From: Nannochloris sp. 'desiccata'
Taxonomy: Eukaryota; Chlorophyta; Trebouxiophyceae; Chlorellales; Chlorellaceae
DNA: 64,000 nucleotides
Direction: 5' to 3'
Assembly (NCBI GenBank): GCA_019044685.2
Contig: JAGTXX020000009.1
Span: 1,364,001 to 1,428,000 of the forward strand
Positions 41,197 to 50,992 of the stretch are shown here, in pieces. Both the position numbers and the translations under genes were made by a program. Positions within the stretch are counted from its first letter, which is position 1. Each line of letters starts with the position of its first letter. The notes under the pieces were generated by a model. That model was not told the origin of the DNA. It worked only from the letters and a program-made list of their open reading frames with translations, and ran no database searches.

Positions 41197-42066
41197 CTAT
41201 TGGACAGGAGCACGTTGAGGAAGGCTTTTTCTGCGCTTGGCGAGCTGGGAGGATTCACCGCTGCAAAGAGAAGATGAAAGAAAAAAGTAAGTTTTCGGAG
41301 AGAGATTTTTACATCAAAGGGAAGCTTAAGATACAAAGAGCTCTATAAAATAGATAACTTACCCAGAGTCGCTATCACTGCCATCCATCAAGGATCGCAA
41401 GTGAAGTCCATGAGGTGTTTCCGGCCCGACACGAGTGGCGGAGCTACCAGAATCTGTTCCAGAATTGAGATTTTTCAAAGAAACGTGCTTGACTCCGGCG
41501 TGGGAGTCTAATTTGCATTGAATGGAGCAGTAGAGAGAGACATCCTGTAGGTGGCGTGTGCAGACAGTGCACATCGAGGCACCTACAGCGCCTTTTGGGG
41601 GTCGTGGTTGAGGTCTACGTTTAAGGAAAAGCACCTTGGATCCATTGATGACATAAGACTGAATGCCTGAAATGTCAGCTAGGCGTCCCATATCGCCTAC
41701 CTTGACGACGTCATGGTATGAAGAACGCCGGACCTGTGGGCAATTAGGAGGGAAAAGCAACAAGGAGTTAGAAGGACGCAAAAAGAGCCGACGGCGGCCA
41801 TACATTCTTTTAAATGATTGTTTATAGCACAATGCGGGTGGTCGCTTAAGGAATGAGCCTAGTTCAAGCCATGTCTCACTCACTTGGATTACCGAGTCGC
41901 GGGGTTTTTCTGTCACACAGACACTACAAAGGCCTTCATGAGAATCACAATCCCAGTAATTGATTGTTGCCTCCCTAGAGCTGTGGCTTGGTGCACAACG
42001 GCCGCAAGGGCCGAAGAAATTTGATTGTATTAATGGGCTTAAAAAGCTCGTGGTTGGCCCGCTCAT
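41197..42066 (-). CDS. PLATZ zinc-binding transcription factor
   Basis: Exon 1 (42066-41363) and exon 2 (41260-41197) give 255 residues. The Cys/His-rich PLATZ region begins near residue 20 (FFGPCGRCAPSHS, INYWDCDSHEGLCSVC). It continues with RRSSYHDVVKVGDMGRL, DISGIQSYVINGSKVLFLKR and ASMCTVCTRHLQDVSLYCSI, QCKLDSH. The short last exon encodes SSQLAKRRKSLPQRAPVQ, the RRK--P-RAP tail conserved in plant PLATZ proteins, which confirms the splice. PLATZ proteins are plant-lineage DNA-binding proteins for A/T-rich sites, and some act with RNA polymerase III. An insertion with basic residues (FKRMYGRRRLFLRP) separates the two metal-binding parts. Confidence 0.88.
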
Positions 42067-42523
42067 TGTGCCAGCCGACCACTTAGAATAGAAGAAGTGT
42101 TGATGCTGAACAAAAAGAAATGTAATTTGATATCAATTAGGCAAGATCGGCTAGGGTCGAGCAAGGTTTCAGCGGCGGAGCGTTCGCCAGACCTGGGTTA
42201 AAAAATCTAAAAAGAAGATACGGCGTGATTGAAATCTAAGATTTACTTTTAGAGAAGCTTGCTTGCTGGAGAAGAAGAATGCTGAAGTTAAATTTAAATT
42301 TCATCCGCAAAACTCAAGCGCGTTGCATTTGTGGTTGTTTAATATTCAAGTCCTCATCTGCGGCAGCAAATGTGCTGCATTGTTGTTAAACCAGATCGGC
42401 ATCTTGCATTGTTGGTGATCACCACTTTTGTCAATTTTTAAATAAAAAGCCTTAATAGGTAAGTGAACCCCCTTTATTAGTTCAGATATGCTATTTGTAT
42501 TGGGAATATGCGCCTGATTAGTT

Positions 42524-42757
42524 TTAAAAATCCATAACTTGCAGTGCATACGTTTGCTGCGCCACCGCCAAAGCCACAACCTCGTCAATAATTGTCTTAT
42601 TCACAGAATCTCCCACCTTAACATGAATTTCTCGCCCAAAATCACCACTGCAATGTCTTTCTTCATATAATTTCAGACCAATTACCTTAACGTAGCAATG
42701 ATCTCTTGCATACATTTTTTTTCCGCCGCCAAGAAAGCCTAAATGCTCTCCAGACAT
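42524..42757 (-). CDS. Unknown small protein
   Basis: A 77-residue frame starting MSGEHLGFLGGGKKMYARDH and ending with an amphipathic helix (DEVVALAVAQQTYALQ). It contains two Cys and alternating beta-like segments (CYVKVIGLKLYEE, REIHVKVGDSV). It reads like a real folded protein rather than a shadow frame, and it lies in an otherwise empty spacer upstream of the phosphatase gene (divergent). I do not recognise the family. An additional 3' exon is possible, since a GT follows TATGCACTGCAA near the end. Confidence 0.4.
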   Translation of the reverse strand: MSGEHLGFLGGGKKMYARDHCYVKVIGLKLYEERHCSGDFGREIHVKVGDSVNKTIIDEVVALAVAQQTYALQVMDF

Positions 42758-42899
42758 GAAAACCCGTGTATTGCGTAGGTCAAAATTATTTTAAAAACTT
42801 TTAAATTGGCAAAACACTGAGAATAGGAATATGCGATTGAATTCTTAATAACCCCTCTGAGCAGGAAAATTTCTCTACATACACAATTCAAAAATTAAA

Positions 42900-43979
42900 A
42901 TGAAGCAAAAACGCGAAAGAGAGGAGCCGTGCCCAATATGTCAGCATTATCACGACGTAAGTTCAAATAACATGAAATCTGACCTTGTATAAGGTGGCGG
43001 AACATAAATTCAGTCCTCGTTTCGCGAGTGATCACTCATCCAACATTTTTTCAAATTCCTTTTGCTTTTACCTCCCTAAAGTACCTAGGCGGCGAGCGCT
43101 GCAATATATGTGGTCACATGCTAGAAAGTGCCGACATACACACCCCTAGTGCCTTGCCTACTGAGGTTATTCCAGGCTTTCTATTTATCGGCAGCTTCGA
43201 CCATGCAAGCCGAGCAGACCTTCTGAAGACGCTAGGTATTACGCACATTCTAAACGTAAGTAGGAGAGACTTTTGCACTGGAGAATAAAGACAAAACAGC
43301 GCTGTTTGGAACAAAAAAAGCCCTGCAGTTGCAACATTAATTAAGATCAAAGCCGATATACTAACCCCGCCGCCCCTTTTTTTCCTTGTCAAATCTGTAG
43401 ACTGTTCCTACATGTCCTTGCCTATACAAGAACTCCTTCACTTATTACGAAACCTCCAGCAGCAACCCTCCATCTTTCGAAGAATGCGCTGCTTTCCTAG
43501 ATCCAATCCAAGCTGCAGGCGCTAAGGTACTCATTCACTGTATGAGTGGTAATTCCCGCTCTCCTAGTATAGCTTTATTTTATCTAATGAGAACATATCA
43601 ACAGACACTTGAACAGTCATATACCTATTTAAAGGCAAAGAGACCGTCGATTTCTTTCAATGAAAAGGATGCGTGCAGAACAATGGAAGTAGAAAGGCAC
43701 ATTTTAGGCGCCAGAGCGAGTAGATTTCAATTACCGACAGGCAAAATACAGAATACTATTGGTGGTGGAGGAGGAGCAACAGCTGGAGGAGGAGCAACAG
43801 GAATGTGTGCAAGTTTTGCTTCATTTATTCATCAACAACAACCACAGCAGCAGCAGCAACAGCAACATAGTGCAATGCCGATGGATCCTAGCAGTACAAA
43901 TGGCAGTGGTGGTGGTGGTTTTGGGGGCCGTCTTCCGCCACCTGGGCAAGGCTTCACCTTTGGCGCGCCGCGTCAGTAA
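42900..43979 (+). CDS. Dual-specificity protein phosphatase with N-terminal CxxC pairs
   Basis: Three exons (42900-42956, 43082-43255, 43401-43979), all phase 0, give 269 residues. The N-terminus MKQKREREEPCPICQHYHDY then LGGERCNICGHML has two CxxC pairs likely to bind zinc, as in a plant phosphatase group starting 'MRKRE-ENPC--CGHYH'. The DSP domain follows: LPTEVIPGFLFIGSFDHASR, ELLKT-type GITHILN, TVPTCPCLYKNSFTYYE, and the catalytic loop IHCMSGNSRSPS (HCx5R). The C-terminus is Gly/Gln-rich and disordered. DSPs dephosphorylate phospho-Ser/Thr/Tyr. The second acceptor (AAAG/TAC) was chosen because it keeps the frame and the plant-like sequence. Confidence 0.87.
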
Positions 43980-44293
43980 TATTGCCTTCAACTGGTGATG
44001 AGAATAAATCCTGTTACTTTACTTTGCCCTTGCCTTCCTTGCTCAGTCAAATTAACTAACTAAATAAAATAAAGTACTTGCAGTGATCGTTTGAATATCT
44101 GTTTTACCCTCTCTCTTCTGTTTTATTATTTGACTCTTTGGTAAAAGATGAAATCTCTTCACTACTTCTCATAAAAATACGTATAATTCTTTGGATATAC
44201 TATCTCAAAACAGACCTGTGATCCAGAACAAACAAACCCGAAATAGCCACCTAGGGAGCAAACAAATGAAATAAATGAAGAAAAAAATATCTT
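43980..44293. other. Convergent 3' region between phosphatase and RF1
   Basis: 314 bases, A/T-rich, holding two 3' UTRs. No other feature. Confidence 0.5.
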
Positions 44294-45727
44294 TTAATCA
44301 AGGGTTGAAAGAAGATCGGCTTGGCGCTGAAGCCTCAAAGCGTCTATAAACGAATCTAGCTTCTCTCCATTAAGCACAGCGTCCATTCCATGCTCCGTCA
44401 CGCCTACCCTATGATCTGTAACGCGCCCTTGAGGAAAATTATATGTCCGTACCCTCTCAGAACGATCTCCAGACCCGATGAGCTGTTTTCGAGCGTTAGA
44501 CTCTGCACTCGCCACCCGCCTCCGTTCTGCATCAAACAGCCTCGCACGCAGCACACTCAACGCTTTGGCCTTATTCTTATGCTGTGACCGTTCATCTTGA
44601 ATAGCAACACTAAGCCCAGTAGGCAGATGCGTCACTCTAACCGCACTATTTGTGGTGTTCACATGTTGCCCTCCCGCTCCGCCAGCTCGGTACACGTCGA
44701 TCCTAAGGTCATCGTCTTTAATTTCTATATCTACGTCTTCTGCTTGAGGTAGTACAGCGACAGAAGCAGCGCTGGTATGCACACGCCCTCCAGATTCAGT
44801 GGCAGGGACTCGCTGTACTCGATGGACCCCACTCTCAAATTTGAGCCGACCATAGATCCCGCCACCCCCCCCTGAAACAGTAGCACTCGCAAGCTTACAC
44901 CCACCTACATCACTTGACGAATATTCTGCAACTTCGAATTTCCAATTTTGTAAAGAAGCATAGCGTTCGTACATTCTAAACAGCTCACCGGCGAAGAGAC
45001 ACGCCTCATCACCGCCTGTACCAGCTCGTACTTCCAATACGACCCCTCGTTCATCAGCTGAATCACGTGGAAGCAAGCTTAATAGCAGCGCACGTTCAAG
45101 TGCTGGGACTTTTATAGCAGCTAGGGCCCGTTCTTCTCGTGCCAGCTCTCGCATTGCTTCATCTTCATTGCTATCCTCTGCCAAGGCCTCAAGGCTGGCA
45201 AGCTCATTTTTCAATTCTCTCCACTGTTCCACTGCCCGTACGACGCTTTCTAGGTCAGATTCTTCTTTGTTTAGCTTTGCCATGTCTTGATGGGAGAGGT
45301 TGGCAGCGTCTTGGCCACCGAGTTGGGTGACAAGCTGGGCATGGCGATCACAAATGTGCCGCAACCGAGCTTCAATGGCGGGAGTGACAGAAGGGGTCCC
45401 AGCCAAGGAGCTATATGAAGAACGCTGGTGTTTTAGAGGATACGTATTGGTATACCATGATGCTAAAGATGTTAGAGCGGAAGGAGCTGTCCGAAAAAGA
45501 GGGTTGGAAGGGCCTACTAGGCTGGCTGGAGTCGAGGCTGCCGCCACCTCCGCTAATTTGGAATTAGTGAATGTTCTGGTTAAAGACCTGCATATATGCC
45601 ATTTGCGGACGTTAATCATTGACGTATCAAGTTCATGAAAATTAAAGGGACACCAGTATTGAAAGTTAACTTTCCTGGCCAGCTTTTGCAAGGCTTGGCT
45701 CTTTGCATGTTTCATGCCAAATGCCAT
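44294..45727 (-). CDS. Organellar peptide chain release factor 1
   Basis: Single-exon 477-residue class I release factor with an organellar N-terminal extension of about 100 residues rich in Ser/Thr/Arg/Lys. The core shows VLEVRAGTGGDEACLFAGEL, the RF1-type HRVQRVPATESGGRVHTSAA including the PAT codon-recognition tripeptide, and the catalytic GGQ in YRAGGAGGQHVNTTNSAVRV. The C-terminus ends with FPQGRVTDHRVG. PAT rather than SPF means it should read UAA and UAG. GGQ triggers peptidyl-tRNA hydrolysis. Targeting to plastid or mitochondrion cannot be decided from sequence alone. It is divergent from the TMEM208 gene. Confidence 0.93.
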   Translation of the reverse strand: MAFGMKHAKSQALQKLARKVNFQYWCPFNFHELDTSMINVRKWHICRSLTRTFTNSKLAEVAAASTPASLVGPSNPLFRTAPSALTSLASWYTNTYPLKHQRSSYSSLAGTPSVTPAIEARLRHICDRHAQLVTQLGGQDAANLSHQDMAKLNKEESDLESVVRAVEQWRELKNELASLEALAEDSNEDEAMRELAREERALAAIKVPALERALLLSLLPRDSADERGVVLEVRAGTGGDEACLFAGELFRMYERYASLQNWKFEVAEYSSSDVGGCKLASATVSGGGGGIYGRLKFESGVHRVQRVPATESGGRVHTSAASVAVLPQAEDVDIEIKDDDLRIDVYRAGGAGGQHVNTTNSAVRVTHLPTGLSVAIQDERSQHKNKAKALSVLRARLFDAERRRVASAESNARKQLIGSGDRSERVRTYNFPQGRVTDHRVGVTEHGMDAVLNGEKLDSFIDALRLQRQADLLSTLD

Positions 45728-46076
45728 AAATGTGCCGGCACAATACCCAGCTACGCAGCCAAGATCGAGTCTACCAGGTATATTGAATAGTAAATAAATG
45801 CTGCATTGTCTTTTATATTCTATAATTTATTTCATCTGCCACAATTTTCAAAAAGACAATTTCTTCAATGTCACGAAACGGAACTTAACGCAGCAAGAAC
45901 AACATATTCTGCTGTTTAATTCGTTGTTATCAACCAACTCTTTAGTTGAGTTACTGCCGCTCATTGCTTGAACTCTTGACTTGAGATCAAAAGCTATTTT
46001 GATCGCTTTTTCAGTTCAAAGCCTCCCTGCTCCTCGCCCTTGGTACCTTAATAATCCCCGTCGATAGACCCGTATA
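45728..46076. other. Divergent promoter between RF1 and TMEM208
   Basis: 349 bases between opposite starts, A/T-rich, without open frames of note. Confidence 0.5.
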
Positions 46077-46721
46077 ATGGCGAAAGGTGGTGACAAGCGC
46101 AGAATCCAAGAGAACAGCGCCCACGTGCAAAAACTCAAATTCCTAATTGCCTTTGCCAATGTAGGTGTCGTCCCATCTCTCTCATTTCCTTCAAAAGCAG
46201 CACATACTACTCTGTCCGCTGCCCCTCAAATTCTTTAGCTATACTGCCGACTTCTTAATTACCTAGTATCCCTCTTTTCGCACTCCCAGGTTGTCTATAT
46301 TGGTTCTAGATTCTTCATTTACAAAAACTCCGCCATTAGTTGGCACGGGGGCGCTCTTCTCCTCACCAGTCTTGCATACACATTCTGCTTCTCTGGCATC
46401 ATAGCTGCACTTGCCCCTCACTACTCTGCCAATGGGGATATCATCTTCTCTGGTGCAGACCTTAAAACAGGTGGTGTGCTGTCGTATTATCATGATATAG
46501 TATATCTTTCTTTGTTTTCTCAAATTTTAGGCGCTTGGACCAACTACGCTTGGCTGGCGATGGCTGCTATACCAGCCTACGCACTGCACGCGTTGATTAC
46601 CAAGGTGTTGTTACCGTCGTGGAAGACTCCAGAGGAAATGCCGGAGAGTGAGCTGGATAGAAAGAGAAGGGAAAAGAGGGAGAGGCAATCAGCCCGAGCT
46701 GAGAAATTTGCCCGGAGGTAG
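46077..46721 (+). CDS. TMEM208: TMEM208/SND2-like ER membrane protein
   Basis: Two exons (46077-46160 and 46290-46721) give 171 residues, the usual TMEM208 length. It begins MAKGGDKRRIQENSAHVQKL, with hydrophobic segments near 20-35, 45-65 and 105-145. The motif GGVLSYYHDIVYLSLFSQIL matches the 'YYKDIIYL' region of the family. A lysine/arginine-rich cytosolic tail (DRKRREKRERQSARAEKFAR) ends the protein. SND2/TMEM208 belongs to the SRP-independent pathway that targets proteins to the ER. The intron is phase 0. Confidence 0.88.
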
Positions 46722-46952
46722 AGAATAATAAAGTTCTCTACTTTTATTTATGCTTGCTAGAAAACCTTCAACAAGTGTAACTTTACAACGTACAACCGAA
46801 GAGAGTTTTCAAAAAATAATCAAGAAAACAGCAAAGATCAAAGAAAAGAGTAAACCTTCTTCATATGGATAAAAGTAAAGGCCGTTCAAAAGGAAAGAGT
46901 TTCTGAAATGTTTTGCCAACGCCGTCCAATAAAAAGTTTAATTTGTTGCTAT

Positions 46953-48488
46953 CTACCGTTCCGATTCTATACCAAGTTTGGGATGAATATCAGGATATTC
47001 CCAAGGGGAAAATCCTTTACCCTGTACTTCCTCTGGTTTACACGCTGGCTTGGGCTCTAACGCTAAGAACTCGCCATTGAATTCCCATTGAGGACATTCT
47101 TCATTGCCAAATTCACCTGGAAGCACCTCGGCATTTTCATCCAACGCATTAAACCACCTTGGTTTCCACGTTTCTTTCTTTTCTTCTTCACGTTTACGAC
47201 GCTCAGCGCGCTGCATTTCCTCCAAATGATGCTTTGCAACAGCAGATTCGCTGGATTTTCCAAGCTCTAATAAAGCTCGATCAGGCCGGCGGCGGGAATC
47301 AGAAGCCATCGGATTTACTCCCTCACAGCTATTGAGCTCATGAGCGAAATGGGTAAAGCTATATGGATCATTTTCAGGTTTTTCCCTGCATGTCCAGACT
47401 CGAACAGTCTCTGCTCCTTCTACAGGATCCCCATTTTCATCGCATTTCACCGCATCCATATGAGAATTCCATTTTCCCGACAAGGCAATCATAGGTACAC
47501 CCTCGGCGTTTTTAATCGTTCCAGAAACTTCATAGCGTCCAGCTCCAAACCATCCACACGGTTGGAAGAATAAGTGCGCCTTTGCACCAGTTGTGGCGTT
47601 CAGTAAGGTATAATCACCGAATGTATCGATCCATATGGACCCCACGATGAGATTGTGTGCCTTTGTGGGTGGGGGAACGAGTGAATATACCTCATCTGTT
47701 CCCTTTAATTTGATCCTGGTACGTCCAATAGGGTATACTTCTACGCTATTACCCAAAAACTTGGTTTTTACTGCAGAAACCAAGTCATACGTCCACAAAT
47801 CGTTCTCTCCATGCGACACGCCCACAGGAGGATGATGGCTTACCTGCTCAGCCAAGTACTTGACACCCCTTTCAGGCTGGTAATATTCAAATGTTTCACC
47901 GAGGATAGGGTTGAAAGGTTTCCAGGGCCGTTCTATAGCGGCAAAGGGACCCATTGTGAAGCCTACTACCCATGCCATTCGCATGTAAGGATCTTCGCAG
48001 GTGGCTGCTTTATCGAGGGCAGCTGAGTACTCCATAATTTCAGCCATGTTTTGAAGCATAGTAAACGGCTGCATAATCCAAACGGGTAATATGACAAGGC
48101 TGGTGATATCCTTGCCGAGATATTCTTTGTAGCCTGTGAATGCCTTTTGACGTTCGTCTGAAAGGTCGGTTTCAGCTGCCTTGGCTTCACCGCTGGTGGG
48201 ATCAACGACATTCAAATCTTCATAACCCATAAAACTGCATAATTTCAAAAGTATAGGGTACACATGAAAAGGGAATAGTGTGGAGTATAGTACTGTTGGT
48301 GTTTTGATGCGGAACAAAGCCTGGGTGTGGCACATTGTTCAGTCAGCAATTCATGCACAGCTATCTTGACACGAAATTTGAGGACAGCGCACTGACCTAT
48401 TCACTGTATCCGCAGCATAGTTCCATGCAGCAGCACCAATTGACCATGCCGAGGCCATCCAGCCATTGCCCTCTTCTTGGTCAGCCAT
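46953..48488 (-). CDS. Oxysterol-binding protein-related protein (ORP)
   Basis: Exon 1 (48488-48397, MADQEEGNGWMASAWSIGAA) splices in phase 2 to exon 2 (48234-46953), giving 457 residues. This is a short ORP: only the OSBP lipid-binding domain, no PH domain. Key motifs are MRMAWVVGFTMGPFAAIERP, WKPFNPILGETFEYY, and the fingerprint EQVSHHPPVGVSH. The C-terminal part has LELGKSSESAVAKHHLEEMQ, RAERRKREEEKKETWKPRWF. ORPs exchange sterols or PS for PI4P at membrane contact sites. The upstream exon encodes a helical stretch (WNYAADTVN). The exon junction TG CAG/T was preferred to CCAG/GCT because only it keeps the phase. Confidence 0.9.
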
Positions 48489-48862
48489 CGCTTTGGTTTG
48501 TTGTCAAATGATGCGAGCTATTAGCTTACGAAACAAGTGATAATAGGCCTTAAAACAGTCCTAATGTACAAATTAAAATTACACGCCCCCTCCTTGCCCT
48601 TGGACAGCAAGATTATGTCATTATTGCTCGAGCAAGGGCGGCTATCTCAACTGAATGAATTTCAAAAGTCAAGTTGGGTGATCATCTTCTTTCTCTCTCT
48701 TCTCACCGAGCTAGGAGAAAAGCTTTCCATCAAATTAACATATTAAACCTTTCGTAGTACTTGTAAGCTACACATGGACGGTCTATTTACACAAAAACAA
48801 GTTGTATCTATAAGAACTATCAGAAAAATCAAAAAAGAAAGAAAGAAATCCGTCGTCGTCGC
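48489..48862. other. Spacer between ORP and bZIP genes
   Basis: ORP upstream region and bZIP 3' UTR. A 69-codon frame on the + strand (48537-48746) has no recognisable motif. No gene supported. Confidence 0.5.
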
Positions 48863-49832
48863 TCACACCATCAACAGCACCTCTTCTCCTCCCTGGATAC
48901 CCACATTGTTATTATTGGCGCGCGACGCATCACCCCTGGTTATGAGATGAAATTCTTGCAGTGCAGATCCACTGCGTTCCACCTCAGCTTTCCTGCAGGA
49001 ATAGAAATATGAAGTTTTAGCAGAGGGCGGCGGTGAAAATATAGACAGCACAGCAACTTGAATTAAAAGAAATCAGTACCAACGTTGGACACTGGATGTC
49101 AATAAATACAAAATATTTACTGATATTACCTGATAGCTTTGGCCATGGTGAGCTGTGCTTGAATTTCGCAGTTTTCTCTTGAGATTTGATGCCACTGAGC
49201 GGTGATTGCACCGACATCAAGAAGTAGCTGGGAATTTCTGCGCTGTAAATCCTCGTAGTTCAGAGTCAAAGTATTAAGAAGGTCCTGCAAAATTTTATTA
49301 AAAGAATATTAGGGTTTATTATGATTAAACAAAGTAAATAATCAATCGACCCTCCGCCCCACTGGCAGCCTTGCCCTCGAGCCTTGAATTCAATGCTGTT
49401 TGCTAAAACTAATCACTCACCAGCTTCTTCTGCCTGATTCTCCTGGCACACTCTCGGTTAGCTTGTCTCCTGCATCAAGAGAGCCATAAACACAGGGTTA
49501 GAAAAACACAAAACTATCAATGCTTATACTGGCCAAATTTAACAAAAATTTTACGAAACGTGCCTTTTAGCCCTTTTGTGGGACTCTGAAGTCGCTCTAC
49601 CAAACTCTACGTCATCATCATACTCATCACCATCGTCTCCGCTGCTAATCAGGTCGCTATATCGTCTTCGAGCAGCAGACCTTCTCCTCCTGACGGCATT
49701 GAATGCTTGCTGACCACCTCTAGAAGGCCTGCCCTGCCCGCAAGTGCTGCCTCTTCTATTTAAAACATAATCCTCTTCAGATCCAGAGGAGTACTGGTCC
49801 TCCAAATTCCCTTGAACCTCACGAATTCTCAT
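48863..49832 (-). CDS. bZIP transcription factor
   Basis: Four exons (49832-49555, 49469-49421, 49284-49130, 48992-48863) give 203 residues. Exon 1 is acidic/Ser-rich and ends ESHKRAKRHVS. The tiny exon 2 supplies RQANRECARRIRQKKL, the basic region with the N-x7-R signature. Exon 3 continues with the leucine zipper LLNTLTLNYEDLQRRNSQLL, LDVGAI and more coiled coil. Exon 4 is the tail ending GGEEVLLMV. bZIP proteins bind ACGT- or CRE-type sites as dimers in the nucleus. The intron inside the basic-region entry is phase 2. All donors and acceptors are GT-AG. I cannot assign a subgroup. Confidence 0.85.
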
Positions 49833-50261
49833 ATTGCTTTCTGCAGAAAACCACCAAACTGCTCAACACGGAGGTTGCTGCAGCCCACAGGGAGCCTTCA
49901 ACCTAAGCTAATAAATATTTAGATTAGATGAGAGCAATGCGAGCCCTTAAAATTTGAATAACGCCGAAACAGGTTTTAAACTTTTGAATTTTCGTGAAAG
50001 TCACCTGGTTTGAAACGTCACTGCAAATGTGTTTCAATTCTCTGCTCTCTAGAAAAATGCACTTACCCGCACTTGTAGAAGCACCCGTTAGCACTCTGCG
50101 AAACTCTAATCTGCCACTTACGAAGCATTTGTTACATGTTTTAGCAAACCAACAATTGCAAAATTTGTAATTTTGTTTCAAAGGGAGCCCAGGCCTTGAG
50201 GGCGGTACCGGTGCCCCGCCCATCCTGCAGGGTTAATTAATCAACCAAGTAGATTCCTACC
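49833..50261. other. Spacer with an orphan Cys-containing frame
   Basis: Upstream of the bZIP gene. A minus-strand frame (50223-49924) begins just after a CTGCAG acceptor-like site and contains CNCWFAKTCNKCF. It could be a distal exon of the secreted protein gene or chance; I cannot join it in frame with the exons to its right. Confidence 0.3.
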
Positions 50262-50758
50262 TTATTTGCAACGAGACATCCTCTCAAGCCTGTATTTGGA
50301 TTTGGTATACCCCTGTAAGACAACAAAAGAGAAAGATTTGTCAGGAAACCCAGATATTTAATATAGAAAATTGTAGTTGAATAGTTTATCTTCTGGTGCG
50401 CTGGCGACCGGCCTTGAAGATGTGTTACTTACCTTTCTGTTGCAGTTGTAAATGCATTTGTTGTCGTATTTTTTATACATACGAGGGGTTGAGGAAGTAA
50501 CGACGCAATTGGGGGCGTAGTGATTGCAATCTAAATAAAAGTAGGAGCCACAGACAGGTTTTGACTGTGTTGGGCAAGCAGAGATACAGTGTGACACACC
50601 AGGGCTAGCTCTGCAAAAGACAAGTTCCAATACAAAAAGGTTACAGCCACTCATTTAATATTCAAAAATCCTTTGGTGGTTGTACCTTACCTGGCGATAG
50701 GGTTAAGCAGCGCAACCCAAAACAAAGCACCAATGACAATGGCTTTCAAAGCAGACAT
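50262..50758 (-). CDS. Small secreted cysteine-rich protein
   Basis: Three exons (50758-50691, 50610-50433, 50312-50262) give about 98 residues. Exon 1 is a clear signal peptide (MSALKAIVIGALFWVALLNP). The mature part holds about eight Cys in a compact pattern (GVSHCISACPTQSKPVCGSY, LDCNHYAPNCVV, KCIYNCNRK), which suggests a disulfide-stabilised domain, loosely Kazal-like around CP----PVCGS. The last exon is basic (YTKSKYRLERMSR). I do not recognise a definite family, and the 3' exon choice is the weakest point. It is followed by the bZIP gene on the same strand. Confidence 0.6.
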
Positions 50759-50992
50759 CTTTCTCAAAACAAACTGCTACAGAGCGTTATGAAAGCAGGT
50801 ATTCCGGGCGTGTTCAAACCACACAGCAAATAATAAATGGTGACATGTAGTGGAAGCATAGTGTGTATAGTGAATATTCTTATGGGCTTCCAGAAATTGG
50901 GATACTTCCGAATACAGTATACTTTTTTACAAAGGTACTTATCTAAGACATAGCTGCTACCAAATTGCACTAAATTACCCTAAAACGATATT

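Noticed and set aside
49924..50223. Cys-containing frame (MGGAPVPPSRPG start) as a gene of its own
   Set aside because: No convincing start context, partly A/T-rich tail, and no frame-compatible join to neighbouring exons; kept only as a possible exon.
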